Assembly (NCBI RefSeq): GCF_040546765.1
Contig: NZ_JBEPOK010000001.1
Coordinates: 124,001 to 188,000 of the forward strand
From: Arthrobacter sp. OAP107
Lineage (GTDB): Bacteria; Actinomycetota; Actinomycetes; Actinomycetales; Micrococcaceae
Length of the DNA: 64,000 nucleotides
Direction: 5' to 3'
The notes beneath the pieces are model-generated. The model saw nothing but the letters and a program-made list of their open reading frames with translations, searched no databases and had not been told where the DNA came from. Numbering within the stretch: position 1 is the first letter of the stretch; every line of letters starts with the position of its first letter. Positions 32,706 to 42,131 of the stretch are shown one piece after another. The translations under genes were made by a program, and so were the position numbers.

Positions 32706-33488
32706 TTGAAGATCGCGAAAATCCTGGCCACGGCCGCGGCCGGTGCAGCGCTGCTGGCTCCCGTTCTCTCCGCCCAGTCCGCCCGGGCAGTTGTGGCCGC
32801 GGATGCGCCGGCGCCCCATGGCGACGGCACGTTCAGCAGGGACATTGCAGGCGGCAGCACCACCACAGTTTCAGCCGCCCCCTTCGTGGCGCAAGTTTCC
32901 TTCGATTCCGCAGGTACCAGCGTCGGGTGTACCGGGAGCCTGATCGCGGCCAGTTGGGTCGTCACGGCCAAGCACTGCAACTCGACGAGCCTGAGGTCGG
33001 TGCGGCTGGGCACCGGCTACCTCGGGGCCGGGGGCGCCGTCCGTTCGGTTACCAGGCGCTATCCCGCCCCGGCCGGCGATGTCCTGCTGCTGAAGCTGGC
33101 CACGCCGTACTACGGCTCCTACGTTGGCCTGTCCAGTTCCTTTCCCACCACCGGAACGCCCGCGAAGGTGTATGGCTGGGGTTATCAGTCAGAGGGGTCC
33201 GGTGCCATGTCCTACTACCTGAAGGCGGCGGACGTCTCGGTGGTCTGGCAGGGCGTGGACAGCTATGGCGGCCCGTCTGTCCGGACGCGGTCCGAGAGTG
33301 GCCACACGCTGAACGGCGACTCGGGCGGGCCGCTGATTGTGAACGGCAAACTGGCGGGCGTGCTGTCGACGTCGGACATCCTGCCGGCCCGGAACCCTGC
33401 GAACTACACCGGCTACTTCAATGACCACGCCTCTGTGGTCCGCAACCTCGCCTGGATCACCAGCGTCTCGGGGATCCGGGGCTCCTAG
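32706..33488 (+). CDS. Secreted trypsin-like serine protease
   Basis: A 260-residue S1-family protease. It starts at TTG 32706, about eight bases after AAGGA; this gives a clean signal peptide (LKIAKILATAAAGAALLAPV with cleavage near SARA-VV), whereas in-frame starts upstream add a polar segment. The catalytic triad is complete: His90 in TAKHC, Asp125 in AGDVLLLK and Ser206 in GDSGGP. A short propeptide likely precedes the mature N-terminus near IAGG, as in chymotrypsin-type zymogens. Substrates are unknown. Confidence 0.9.
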   Translation: MKIAKILATAAAGAALLAPVLSAQSARAVVAADAPAPHGDGTFSRDIAGGSTTTVSAAPFVAQVSFDSAGTSVGCTGSLIAASWVVTAKHCNSTSLRSVRLGTGYLGAGGAVRSVTRRYPAPAGDVLLLKLATPYYGSYVGLSSSFPTTGTPAKVYGWGYQSEGSGAMSYYLKAADVSVVWQGVDSYGGPSVRTRSESGHTLNGDSGGPLIVNGKLAGVLSTSDILPARNPANYTGYFNDHASVVRNLAWITSVSGIRGS

Positions 33489-33491
33489 CGG

Positions 33492-33827
33492 CTACATTCC
33501 TGGCAAATCGAGGGTCTCGTACACCTGGATGCTGGCGCCGGGCATCATGAGGTGGGGGTGCCCATCAAGAAGGGCCAGGGCGCCGTCCATGTCCTCGGCC
33601 TGCAGGATGCCGTAGCCCCCCACGCTCGTGTTCGTGTCCGTGGCGCCCGTCTGCGTCAATTCCTTGCCGGCGCCCAGGGGCTGGCCCATGTCGACGATGC
33701 CGCTGCCGGCCCGGGACGCCCACTCCATCCAGGCCTTCATGCCCTCCTGCGCGGCTTCGGGGGAACTCTCCGCCATCTGGGATTGTGCCGACTGCGGTGC
33801 GTTGTAAAGAACTACAAACTTCTTCAT
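33492..33827 (-). CDS. YCII-related (YciI-like) protein
   Basis: A 111-residue YCII-family protein. It starts at ATG 33827 (MKKFVVLYNAP), 4-5 bases after AGGAC; a 21-residue upstream extension is Pro-rich and not family-like. The C-terminal half (ALLDGHPHLMMPGASIQVYE) holds the dimeric alpha-beta barrel core with the conserved HPH stretch. Family members are small, often fused to sigma factors or found as stress-related enzymes; no reaction is established. It converges with the protease gene, with 3 bases between stops. Confidence 0.85.
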   Translation of the reverse strand: MKKFVVLYNAPQSAQSQMAESSPEAAQEGMKAWMEWASRAGSGIVDMGQPLGAGKELTQTGATDTNTSVGGYGILQAEDMDGALALLDGHPHLMMPGASIQVYETLDLPGM

Positions 33828-34019
33828 TGCCGGTCCTGTCTCTGGGGGTGGTCTAGGGACTAGTTTCTTTGGGCTGGCGCCAGCAGCCACAGATCGATCC
33901 TAGGGGGATTCGGCCAGTGGCGATACAGTTCAAGGGCCACCGTTCACGGAAAATTCGCCCGCCCGCCAGAGGGCATTTCGCTGTGGGAAAACTTGGCCGG
34001 GAAGGCGTGAAAAAGCAAA

Positions 34020-34040
34020 GTTGAGCGTAGTAGACTCAAC
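34020..34040. promoter_or_regulatory. HAIR operator (HspR site) of clpB
   Basis: GTTGAGC-GTAGTAG-ACTCAAC fits the actinobacterial HspR consensus CTTGAGT-N7-ACTCAAG with the exact N7 spacing. It lies 32 bases before the clpB start and covers the likely -35 region, so HspR would repress clpB until heat stress. Confidence 0.85.
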
Positions 34041-34071
34041 TTCGCTAAACCGTTTTCGAAAGGAGCTCTCT

Positions 34072-36729
34072 TTGGACGTCAAATTCACCACCAAGAGCCA
34101 GGAGGCTCTTTCGGCTGCCGCCATGAACGCCTCCACGGCCGGGAACCCGCAGGTGGAACCCGCCCACCTGCTCAAGGCGCTGATGGATCAGCGGGAGGGC
34201 GTCGCCGTCGCCCTCCTCCGCGCCACCGGAACGGACCCGGACGCCGTCAGCGTGCAGGCCAGCACCGCCATCAAAGCCCTTCCCGCCTCGTCCGGAAGCT
34301 CGGTCCAGCAGGCCCAGCTGTCCCGGCCCTCCCTGCAGGCGATCCAGAACGCCCAGAACGAGGCCGACAAGCTGGGTGACTCCTTCGTCTCCACCGAGCA
34401 CCTGCTGCTGGGTCTTTCGGCGGGAAGCGACGGCGTGGGCAGGCTGCTGCGCGATGCCGGCGCGTCCCACGAGGCGCTGGCGGCGGCGCTCCCGGGTGTC
34501 CGCGGCGACCGCAAGGTCAACTCACCCGATCCCGAGAACACTTTCCAAGCCCTGGAAAAGTTCGGCACCGACCTCACCGCCGTGGCGCGTTCGGGGAAGC
34601 TCGATCCGGTCATCGGCCGCGACAGCGAAATCCGCCGTGTTGTGCAGGTGCTCAGCCGCCGGACCAAGAACAACCCTGTGCTGATCGGCGAGCCCGGCGT
34701 CGGCAAGACCGCCGTCGTCGAGGGCCTGGCGCAGCGGATGGTGGCCGGCGACGTGCCGGAAAGCCTCCGCGGCAAGACCCTGATCGCCCTTGACCTGGCC
34801 TCCATGGTGGCCGGCGCCAAGTACCGCGGCGAGTTCGAGGAGCGGCTCAAGGCCGTCCTTGAGGAGATCAAAAACTCCGAAGGCCGGATTGTCACATTCA
34901 TCGACGAGCTGCACACCGTGGTGGGTGCCGGGGCCACTGGCGAAAGTGCCATGGACGCCGGCAACATGCTCAAGCCCATGCTGGCCCGCGGTGAGCTGCG
35001 GCTGATCGGTGCCACCACCCTCGACGAATACCGCGAGAACATCGAAAAGGACCCTGCCCTGGAGCGGCGCTTCCAGCAGGTGTACGTCGGGGAGCCCAGC
35101 GTGGACGACACCATCGGCATCCTCCGCGGCCTGAAGGAGCGGTACGAGGCCCACCATAAGGTGGCCATCGCCGACTCCGCGCTGGTGGCCGCCGCGACGC
35201 TGTCCAACCGCTACATCTCCGGCCGGCAGCTGCCGGACAAGGCGATCGACCTCGTGGACGAGGCCGCCTCCCGGCTGCGCATGGAGATCGACTCCGCCCC
35301 GGAGGAGATCGACCAGCTGCGCCGCGCCGTTGACCGGCTCACCATGGAGGAGCTCGCCCTGCAGGGCGAGACGGACGCCGCGTCCGTGGAGCGCCTCGCC
35401 GCGCTGCGCGCCGACATGGCGGACAAGAAGGAGCAGCTGGCCGGTCTCAACGCCCGCTGGGAGGCCGAGAAGGCCGGCCTGAACCGGGTGGGCGACCTGA
35501 AGGCAAAGCTGGATGAGCTGCGGTCCACTGCGGACAAGGCGCAGCGTGAAGGCGACCTGGAGACGGCGTCCCGGATCCTCTACGGCGAAATTCCTGCCCT
35601 GGAACGAGAGCTGAACGCCGCCGCGGAGGCGGAAGCCGCCGTCGCGGACAAGTCCGCGCTGATGGTGGCGGAGGACGTCACCGCCAATGACATCGCCGAG
35701 GTCATCTCGGCGTGGACGGGCATCCCGGCCGGCCGCATGCTCCAGGGCGAAAGCCAGAAGCTGCTGCACATGGAGGAGGAGCTCGGCAAGCGGCTGATTG
35801 GCCAGTCCAAGGCCGTCACCGTCGTGTCCGACGCCGTCCGGCGCGCACGGGCCGGCATCAGCGACCCCAACCGGCCCACCGGTTCCTTCCTGTTCCTCGG
35901 CCCCACCGGCGTCGGCAAAACCGAGCTCGCCAAGGCGCTCGCGGACTTCCTGTTCGACGACGAACGCGCCATGGTGCGGATCGACATGTCCGAGTACAGC
36001 GAGAAGCACTCCGTAGCGCGCCTGGTCGGTGCGCCTCCCGGCTACGTCGGTTACGAGGAGGGCGGCCAGCTCACCGAGGCCGTCCGCCGCAGGCCGTACT
36101 CCGTGGTGCTGCTGGACGAGGTGGAGAAGGCCCACCCCGAGGTGTTCGACATCCTGCTGCAGGTGCTCGACGACGGCCGCTTGACCGACGGACAGGGCCG
36201 CACCGTGGACTTCCGCAACGTGATCCTGGTGCTCACCTCCAACCTGGGCAGCCAGTTCCTCGTGGATCCCACGCTGGATGCGAACGCCAAGCGCAACGCG
36301 GTGATGGCCACGGTGAATGCTAGCTTCAAACCGGAGTTCCTGAACCGGCTGGACGAGGTGGTTCTGTTCGATCCGCTGTCAGTTGAGGAGCTCGCCCGCA
36401 TTGTCGAGCTGCAGGTCGCCGACCTGGCCAAGCGACTGCACGACCGGCGGCTCTCACTCGAGGTCACCGAAGGTGCCCGCTCCTGGCTGGCGATGTCCGG
36501 CTTCGACGCGGCGTACGGCGCCCGGCCGCTGCGCCGTCTCGTGCAGCGCGAAATCGGCGACCGGCTGGCCAAGGCCATCCTGGCCGGCGACATCTCCGAC
36601 GGCGACACCGTCCTGGTGGACACCGCAGCGGATCTCGGGGAACTCACCGTGGAGGGACTGGAGGCACTCTCAGGGCCCGACGGCGGCGCGTCCCTGGGCA
36701 GCGGGCTCACCGTCCGCCGCCGGGACTAG
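34072..36729 (+). CDS. clpB: ATP-dependent chaperone ClpB
   Basis: An 885-residue AAA+ disaggregase that works with DnaK to rescue aggregated proteins. N-domain about 1-145; first AAA+ domain with Walker A GEPGVGKT at 206-213 and the ATPase box TFIDELHT; coiled-coil middle domain from about 395-525; second AAA+ domain with Walker A GPTGVGKT at 610-617 and [15 protein letters not shown]. The start is TTG 34072 behind AAAGGAG, giving the standard N-terminus [13 protein letters not shown]; an in-frame ATG-like frame upstream would run through the HAIR operator. Heat-shock control by HspR is expected. Confidence 0.97.
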   Translation: MDVKFTTKSQEALSAAAMNASTAGNPQVEPAHLLKALMDQREGVAVALLRATGTDPDAVSVQASTAIKALPASSGSSVQQAQLSRPSLQAIQNAQNEADKLGDSFVSTEHLLLGLSAGSDGVGRLLRDAGASHEALAAALPGVRGDRKVNSPDPENTFQALEKFGTDLTAVARSGKLDPVIGRDSEIRRVVQVLSRRTKNNPVLIGEPGVGKTAVVEGLAQRMVAGDVPESLRGKTLIALDLASMVAGAKYRGEFEERLKAVLEEIKNSEGRIVTFIDELHTVVGAGATGESAMDAGNMLKPMLARGELRLIGATTLDEYRENIEKDPALERRFQQVYVGEPSVDDTIGILRGLKERYEAHHKVAIADSALVAAATLSNRYISGRQLPDKAIDLVDEAASRLRMEIDSAPEEIDQLRRAVDRLTMEELALQGETDAASVERLAALRADMADKKEQLAGLNARWEAEKAGLNRVGDLKAKLDELRSTADKAQREGDLETASRILYGEIPALERELNAAAEAEAAVADKSALMVAEDVTANDIAEVISAWTGIPAGRMLQGESQKLLHMEEELGKRLIGQSKAVTVVSDAVRRARAGISDPNRPTGSFLFLGPTGVGKTELAKALADFLFDDERAMVRIDMSEYSEKHSVARLVGAPPGYVGYEEGGQLTEAVRRRPYSVVLLDEVEKAHPEVFDILLQVLDDGRLTDGQGRTVDFRNVILVLTSNLGSQFLVDPTLDANAKRNAVMATVNASFKPEFLNRLDEVVLFDPLSVEELARIVELQVADLAKRLHDRRLSLEVTEGARSWLAMSGFDAAYGARPLRRLVQREIGDRLAKAILAGDISDGDTVLVDTAADLGELTVEGLEALSGPDGGASLGSGLTVRRRD

Positions 36730-36762
36730 GCAGGCGCGACTGGCGGGACGGGAGCAGGGCAG

Positions 36763-37467
36763 TTACGGGAGCAGGCTTGCCTTGATGATGTTGCCGGACG
36801 CGGTGACGTAGCAGTCCACGCGGCGGTCGCCCTTGGCCCAGCTCGCCGTGCTCGGGTAGGCGAGGCGGTAGTTCAGGTTGTAGGCGTTGGACTTCTCCGT
36901 CAGGGCGGCCGTCTGGCACGTCTCCCTGGCCCGGGTCTTCAGGGCTTCCCGGCCTGGGTACGCGTCACCGTCGGCGTAATGGGTGACCGACACAAGCTGG
37001 GCGGAATGGTCGATGGTGCAGGCAACGATCGTGGACTTGGACGCTTCGGGGTCGAAGTCCTTGAAACAGTCGCCCACACGGAAGTCCAGCGGGCTCACGC
37101 CGGCCAGGGGCAGGCTGGGCCGGGGAGACGCGGCCGGCGGGGCGGCGGAGGGCTCCGCCGCTGCCGCCTCTGGCCGGTTGGCAGACTGCAAGGTGGCGGC
37201 GGCGAGGAGCGACGTCAGGAGCCACACGAGCAGGCCGCCGACTACCAGCAGCGCGGCAAGAAATCCGGCCTTGAGCAGGGTTTGCCGGGCCTCGGGCCGT
37301 GCGAGCCGGGAACGGACCGATCCTGCGAGGCTTTTGAGCCGTGCCGGACCGTCTTGGGCTTCGCTGGGTCGGACTCGTGCCGCCGCGGCTGAGCTCGGCT
37401 CGGGCTGCACGGCGACGGCGCGGGCCGGCCCGCGTTCCCCGTCGTGGCTGGGATCGTTGTCACTCAT
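36763..37467 (-). CDS. Septum-formation-type membrane protein
   Basis: A 234-residue protein. A polar cytoplasmic N-terminus of about 65 residues is followed by one membrane span (GFLAALLVVGGLLVWLLTSL), an Ala/Pro linker, and an extracellular domain with the septum-formation (PF13845-like) pattern: FRVGDCFKDF, a Cys before the HSAQLVSV strand, a YPG motif and a final DCYV. Four cysteines suggest two disulfides. The start could also be GTG 37479 (4 residues longer); ATG 37467 is used because the upstream GG-rich ribosome site is too close to the GTG. A direct role in cell division is not proven for this family. Confidence 0.75.
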   Translation of the reverse strand: MSDNDPSHDGERGPARAVAVQPEPSSAAAARVRPSEAQDGPARLKSLAGSVRSRLARPEARQTLLKAGFLAALLVVGGLLVWLLTSLLAAATLQSANRPEAAAAEPSAAPPAASPRPSLPLAGVSPLDFRVGDCFKDFDPEASKSTIVACTIDHSAQLVSVTHYADGDAYPGREALKTRARETCQTAALTEKSNAYNLNYRLAYPSTASWAKGDRRVDCYVTASGNIIKASLLP

Positions 37468-37582
37468 ATGGGGCGGCACCCCTTCCTGGCGTTCGCTCGG
37501 CGGCGGGCATCAAATGCAGTCGTTCAGGAGACTCTATCGAACAAAAAATCTTTGCGAGCCCCGGATTGCCGCGGAGAAGGGG

Positions 37583-37612
37583 GCCACGCGGGCCTCCGGA
37601 GGCCCGCGTGGC
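37583..37612. repeat. Perfect 30-bp palindrome upstream of the DUF3073 gene
   Basis: GCCACGCGGGCCTCC is followed directly by its exact complement. It lies in the 264-base gap between divergent genes, upstream of a TAATCT -10-like box (37636-37641). It could be a hairpin in RNA from either strand or a protein site. Confidence 0.75.
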
Positions 37613-37731
37613 AAGCAGATGCCGCCGAAAGCATGTAATCTAGGGGTACGACAAATTGACCAAACATTCCGGGGCCTCACCGATCGCCAAAGGTGACCAC
37701 CTCCGGTCCAAGTACAAAAGGGGGTCACGCC

Positions 37732-37965
37732 ATGGGGCGCGGCCGTCAAAAGGCAAAAGCTACCAAGCAGGCTCGGGACATCAAGTACTACTCCCCGAAC
37801 ACCGATTATTCGGCCCTACAGCGTGAGCTCACGGGTCCGGGAAGTCGTGCCACGAGCCATTTCGCGAATGAACCGGTCGAGCCGGACTATTCAGCCTACG
37901 TGGATAAGTACGCGGACGATTTGGATGAAGACGACGACGAGGTAGACAGCCGCCGTATCGGTTAG
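37732..37965 (+). CDS. DUF3073 domain-containing protein
   Basis: A 77-residue small protein. It begins MGRGRQKAKATKQARDIKYY, a basic segment typical of DUF3073, and ends in a strongly acidic stretch (DDLDEDDDEVDSRRIG). The start ATG 37732 follows AAAAGGGGG. The domain is restricted to actinobacteria and is often near purine genes such as purM, as here. Its function is unknown; the basic N-terminus with acidic C-terminus would suit nucleic-acid or ribosome contact, which is inference. Confidence 0.92.
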   Translation: MGRGRQKAKATKQARDIKYYSPNTDYSALQRELTGPGSRATSHFANEPVEPDYSAYVDKYADDLDEDDDEVDSRRIG

Positions 37966-38129
37966 CCGTTCCCGCTGAACTGCCGTCAGGCAATTGGCTG
38001 CACGCCGCCGTCGAACACCTCCTGGGTATCTCCCGCATTAGGGTTGCCCGCTTCCCTTCATGACCCGGACTTCTTGTCATAGCCCGATACTTGGCGGCAG
38101 GGGAAAGTCCGGTGTCACCACAGTTATCA
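37966..38129 (+). other. Untranslated stretch after the DUF3073 gene, possible 3'UTR or small RNA
   Basis: 164 bases without an open frame of interest lie between the DUF3073 stop and a very strong terminator. They include GGGGAAAGTCCGG (about 38100-38112). Either the mRNA has a long 3'UTR or a separate small RNA is made here. I could not match it to a known RNA family. Confidence 0.35.
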
Positions 38130-38174
38130 GGCCCGTTGGGCACGCCACTCTTTGGCGTGCCCAACGGGCCTTTT
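38130..38174 (+). terminator. Strong rho-independent terminator
   Basis: GGCCCGTTGGGCACGCCA (38130-38147) pairs perfectly with TGGCGTGCCCAACGGGCC (38153-38170) across a CTCTT loop, followed by TTTT. An 18-bp uninterrupted stem is among the clearest terminators in the window. Confidence 0.92.
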
Positions 38175-38329
38175 GGCGTTTCCGGATCCGCCAGCTTCGC
38201 CCCGGCCCAGCAGGTGGCTGAGACAGCGGGCAGCCTGGAGCGGCTCGTTGCCTTCACCGGACGGGCGTGCACGCCGGCGCCTAGAAGAATTAGGCTTGAG
38301 GGACTTCAGTCAACGAAAGGTACGGAGGC

Positions 38330-39115
38330 ATGGTGCAGCGCAGCGGGTACAGACTCGGAGAGCTCTGCTGGGCGGACGTCCAGACGCCGGATGTGGCTGC
38401 GGCCAAGGTCTTCTACGCCGCGGTGTTCGGGTGGCGCTACGAGGACCTGCCCACTCCGGACGGCCGCAGCTACGCGAAGGCCTTCCTGGATGACGACCTC
38501 GTGGCGACGGTGGCGCCGCAACCGCAGCAGGGCAACACAAACCAGCCCGCGCACTGGAACGTCTACTTCGCCACGGACGACGCCCGGTCCACCGCGGAGG
38601 AAGCCGACCACGCCGGCGGCGCGGTGCAATTCGGGCCGGAGGACATCGGGGACACCGGAACCATGGTGTTCGTGGAGCCGCCGGGCGGCGGCGCCACCGG
38701 CGTATGGCAGGCCGGCACCCACCCGGGCAGCGGGCGGCACAACGAGCCCGGTGCCTTCGCCTGGGCCGAGCTGATCACGCCCGAACCGCGGGCCGCGGTC
38801 GGATTCTTCCAGCAGCTCTTCGGGCACGACGTGACCGAATATCCGCAGGACGATGGCGGAACCTACACCACGCTGATGGTGGACGGGGCGGAGGTGGCGG
38901 GCGTCGCCCCGGCACCCGAGGAAGACGGGGACGACGAAGACGGCAGCCGCGGCTGGCAGGTCTGCTTCGGCGTGTCCAGCGTTAAGGAAGCGGTGCTGTC
39001 GGCCGTCGCCGCCGGCGCCGAGGTGCTCGTGGAGCCGGAGTTCGACGACGACGGCGGCACCATCGCCACGCTGAAGGACCCGCAGGGCGGGGTGTTCAGC
39101 GTCCTGCAGGTCTAA
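38330..39115 (+). CDS. VOC-family protein with two glyoxalase-like domains
   Basis: A 261-residue protein of two vicinal-oxygen-chelate modules in tandem: about 8-120 (GELCWADVQTPDVAAAKVFY...) and about 143-260 (FAWAELITPEPRAAVGFFQQ). Such two-domain proteins are annotated as glyoxalase or bleomycin-resistance-like and often act as hydrolases or dioxygenase-like enzymes. A strongly acidic loop (EEDGDDEDGS) lies between strands of the second module. The substrate is unknown. It stands alone, with terminators on both sides. Confidence 0.87.
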   Translation: MVQRSGYRLGELCWADVQTPDVAAAKVFYAAVFGWRYEDLPTPDGRSYAKAFLDDDLVATVAPQPQQGNTNQPAHWNVYFATDDARSTAEEADHAGGAVQFGPEDIGDTGTMVFVEPPGGGATGVWQAGTHPGSGRHNEPGAFAWAELITPEPRAAVGFFQQLFGHDVTEYPQDDGGTYTTLMVDGAEVAGVAPAPEEDGDDEDGSRGWQVCFGVSSVKEAVLSAVAAGAEVLVEPEFDDDGGTIATLKDPQGGVFSVLQV

Positions 39116-39136
39116 CGCCGACGTCTTTTAAACGCC

Positions 39137-39177
39137 GAGGGCCCACCATCTGCCGTCCAGGCAGGCGGTGGGCCCTC
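39137..39177. terminator. Bidirectional terminator between VOC gene and purM
   Basis: GAGGGCCCACC and GGTGGGCCCTC form an 11-bp stem with an inner TGCC/GGCA pairing; TGTTTT follows on the plus strand. It lies between two convergent genes. Confidence 0.8.
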
Positions 39178-39187
39178 GATGTTTTAG

Positions 39188-40351
39188 CTACGCGTAGGCG
39201 TTGACCAGCTGGACTGCGCCGCCGTCCACGCCCTTGGCGCCCTGCACGTAGTCCGGGCCGGTCTTGACCACGGCGTCCGAGTCGGCGCTGACGGCGCCCA
39301 TGATCCAGGACGGCAGTCCGCGCTCGTTGAGGCGGGCCACGGCGGCATCTGCGGCTTCGGCGGACACCACGGCCACCATTCCGACGCCGAGGTTCAGCGT
39401 GCGCTCCAGGTCGGGCAGCGGCACCCGGCCCAGTTCGGAGACGAGCTTGAAGATGGCGGGCAGCTCCCAGGTGGACCGGTCAACCGTGGCCACGAGGCCC
39501 TGCGGCAGCACGCGGGCCAGGTTGGCTGCCAGGCCGCCGCCGGTGACGTGGCTGAAGCCGTGCACAGCCTTGTCCCCGGTGACCGGGAACGCCCGGGCCA
39601 GGTCCAGGCAGTCCGCAGCGTAGACGCGGGTGGGTTCCAGCAGTTCCTCGCCCAGCGTGCGCCCAAGTTCGGAGACCTGGCGGTCCAGGGCCCAGCCGGC
39701 GTGGTTGATGACGCGGCGGACCAGCGAGTAGCCGTTGGAGTGCAGGCCGGAGGAGGCCATGCCGATTACCACGTCGCCGGCGCGGACGCGGTCTGGTCCG
39801 AGCAGCGCGTCGGCTTCCACGACGCCGGTGGCGGCGCCGGCGACGTCGTACTCGTGCTCGCCCAGCAGGCCGGGGTGCTCGGCGGTTTCGCCGCCCACCA
39901 GTGCGGTGCCGGCCACGGAGCAGGCGGCGGCGATGCCGCGGACGATGTCGGCGATGCGCTCCGGAACCACCTTGCCGCAGGCGATGTAGTCGGTCATGTA
40001 CAGCGGCTCGGCGCCCACCACCACGATGTCGTCAACTACCATGCCCACGAGGTCGTAGCCGATGGTGTCGTGGATGTCCATTGCCTGGGCGATGGCCACC
40101 TTGGTGCCCACGCCGTCCGTGGAGGTGGCGAGCAGGGGCTTCTTGTAGGTCAGGAGCTTGGAGACGTCGTACAGGCCTGCGAAACCGCCGACGCCGCCAA
40201 TCACCGATGCGTTGTGGGTCGCCTTGACGGCGTCCTTCATGAGCTCGACGGCGCGGTCGCCGGCCTCGACGTCCACACCGGCGGCCGCATAGGTGATGCC
40301 GGCGTTGTTCTGGGCAGCATTCATGTCAGCAGTGGAGGAAGCGGAAGTCAT
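39188..40351 (-). CDS. purM: Phosphoribosylformylglycinamidine cyclo-ligase
   Basis: A 387-residue AIR synthetase, step five of purine synthesis (FGAM to AIR with ATP). The conserved ITYAAAGVDVEAGDRAVE near the start, GGFAGLYDVSKL, LLATSTDGVGTKVAIAQAM and GGETAEHPG motifs are present. The start overlaps the purF stop by one base (TGATG), so the two are a coupled purF-purM operon. The N-terminus is about 25 residues longer than the E. coli enzyme, as in many actinobacteria. Confidence 0.97.
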   Translation of the reverse strand: MTSASSTADMNAAQNNAGITYAAAGVDVEAGDRAVELMKDAVKATHNASVIGGVGGFAGLYDVSKLLTYKKPLLATSTDGVGTKVAIAQAMDIHDTIGYDLVGMVVDDIVVVGAEPLYMTDYIACGKVVPERIADIVRGIAAACSVAGTALVGGETAEHPGLLGEHEYDVAGAATGVVEADALLGPDRVRAGDVVIGMASSGLHSNGYSLVRRVINHAGWALDRQVSELGRTLGEELLEPTRVYAADCLDLARAFPVTGDKAVHGFSHVTGGGLAANLARVLPQGLVATVDRSTWELPAIFKLVSELGRVPLPDLERTLNLGVGMVAVVSAEAADAAVARLNERGLPSWIMGAVSADSDAVVKTGPDYVQGAKGVDGGAVQLVNAYA

Positions 40352-42084
40352 CAGGACTCTTTCTTGTCAGCGCCGACGGTCGCAGCGTCGTGGTGGAGAT
40401 CCGGCACGCGGTCGGCGTCGGTGAGCAGGTTCTCGAGCTCGGAATCCGGCCCCGGGTCACAGCCCGTGGCACCCGGCTTCTCCGCGGGGTCCTCGGTCAC
40501 CGGGATGCTGTCCGGGTTGCCGGGGGTGGCGGCAGCCGGTTCGATGGCCGCTTCGGCGGCGGCGTCGGCTGCCGGGCCAGCCACAGGAGCTGCGCCGGAC
40601 GCGGCAGGCAGTCCGCCAAGGTCCGTGCGCTCCAGCAGGTTCTTGCCAAGCTTGTCCGCGCCGGGTAGCTCGATGGGGTACTTGCCCGTGAAGCATGCTG
40701 TACAGAGCCGTTCGCGGGGCTGCTGGGTGGCGCCGATCATGCCGTCCTCGGAAATGTACGCCAGCGAATCGGCGCCGATGGCCTGGGAGATCTCCTCGAT
40801 GGTGGCGCCGTTGGCGATCAGCTCTGCCCGGGAGGCGAAGTCGATGCCGTAGAAGCAGGGCCACTGGACCGGCGGGGAGGAAATCTTGACGTGGACGGCG
40901 GCGGCGCCGGCCTCGCGGAGCATCCGGACGATGGCACGCTGCGTGTTGCCACGGACGATCGAGTCATCCACCACCACCACGCGCTTGCCGCGGATCACGG
41001 ACTCCAGGGCGTTGAGCTTCAGCCGGATGCCCAGTTGGCGCAGCGTCTGCGAGGGCTGGATGAAGGTGCGGCCCACGTAGGAGTTCTTGACGAAGCCGTG
41101 CGCGAACGGGATGCCGGATTCCTCGGCGTAGCCCACCGCCGCGGGGGTGCCGGATTCGGGGACCGGGATGACGATGTCAGCGGTCTGGGTGTTCTCGCGT
41201 GCGAGCTGGCGGCCCATCTCCACGCGGGATTCGTAAACGGACCTGCCGGCGATGGCGGCGTCCGGCCGCGCGAGGTAGACGTATTCGAAAACGCAACCGG
41301 CCGGCGTCGGGTCCGCGAAGCGGCGGGACCGCACGCCCTGTTCGTCGATGGCGATGAACTCGCCGGGCTCGATCTCACGGATGAAGCTTGCGCCCACGGT
41401 GGCGAGGGCGGACTGCTCGGAGGCAACCACCCAGCCGCGTTCCAGGCGGCCCAGGCAGAGCGGGCGGATGCCGAAGGTGTCGCGGGCCGCGTAGAGCGTG
41501 CCCTCGTCCATGAAGACGAAGCAGAAGCCGCCGCGGATCTTGGGGAGCAGTTCGAGGGCGGTCTCCTCGAGGGTCTTGCCCTCTTCGCCTTCGAGCAGCG
41601 CCGTCACCAGGGCGGTGTCGGAGGTGTTGCCCTGCTTCATTTCGCCGCTGAGCTGGCCGCCGTTGCGCTCATGGATCATGGCGTTGAGTTCGGCCGTGTT
41701 GGTCAGGTTGCCATTGTGCGCCAGGGCCACCGTGCCGGTGGCGGTGGCGCCCAGGGTGGGCTGGGCGTTGGCCCAGTGGCTGGCTCCGGTGGTGGAGTAG
41801 CGGCAGTGGCCCACAGCCAGATGCCCGGTCAGGGTGTTAAGCGTGGTCTCGTCGAAGACCTGGGACACGAGGCCCATGTCCTTGTAGACGTTGATCCGCT
41901 TGCCGTCGCTGGTGGCTATACCAGCCGACTCCTGTCCGCGGTGCTGCAGTGCGTACAGCCCGTAGTAGGTAAGTTTTGCTACTTCTTCACCTGGTGCCCA
42001 GACGCCGAAGACGCCGCAAGCGTCCATCGGGCCTTTTTCGCCAGGGAGAAGATCATGAGAAAGTTTTCCATCGCCGCGTGCCAC
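40351..42084 (-). CDS. purF: Amidophosphoribosyltransferase
   Basis: A 577-residue first enzyme of purine synthesis, making phosphoribosylamine from PRPP and glutamine. It begins at GTG 42084. Residues 1-22 form a propeptide; Cys23 in MDACGVFG is the N-terminal nucleophile of the glutamine amidotransferase domain. The PRPP-binding loop reads VVVVDDSIVRGNT, and cysteines for a Bacillus-type [4Fe-4S] cluster appear (AACGVFG family form with CFYGIDFAS and LCTACFTGKYP). The C-terminus has an extra Ala/Pro-rich tail of about 60 residues. It is followed directly by purM. Confidence 0.96.
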   Translation of the reverse strand: MARGDGKLSHDLLPGEKGPMDACGVFGVWAPGEEVAKLTYYGLYALQHRGQESAGIATSDGKRINVYKDMGLVSQVFDETTLNTLTGHLAVGHCRYSTTGASHWANAQPTLGATATGTVALAHNGNLTNTAELNAMIHERNGGQLSGEMKQGNTSDTALVTALLEGEEGKTLEETALELLPKIRGGFCFVFMDEGTLYAARDTFGIRPLCLGRLERGWVVASEQSALATVGASFIREIEPGEFIAIDEQGVRSRRFADPTPAGCVFEYVYLARPDAAIAGRSVYESRVEMGRQLARENTQTADIVIPVPESGTPAAVGYAEESGIPFAHGFVKNSYVGRTFIQPSQTLRQLGIRLKLNALESVIRGKRVVVVDDSIVRGNTQRAIVRMLREAGAAAVHVKISSPPVQWPCFYGIDFASRAELIANGATIEEISQAIGADSLAYISEDGMIGATQQPRERLCTACFTGKYPIELPGADKLGKNLLERTDLGGLPAASGAAPVAGPAADAAAEAAIEPAAATPGNPDSIPVTEDPAEKPGATGCDPGPDSELENLLTDADRVPDLHHDAATVGADKKES

Positions 42085-42131
42085 TGGTTGATTATCTCAC
42101 GTCATGGGGTAAGGAAATTCCGGCCGACGGA

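Noticed and set aside
38095..38115. GGGGAAAGTCCGG resembling the 5' part of RNase P RNA
   Set aside because: RNase P RNA is several hundred bases long; only about 75 bases separate this motif from the terminator.
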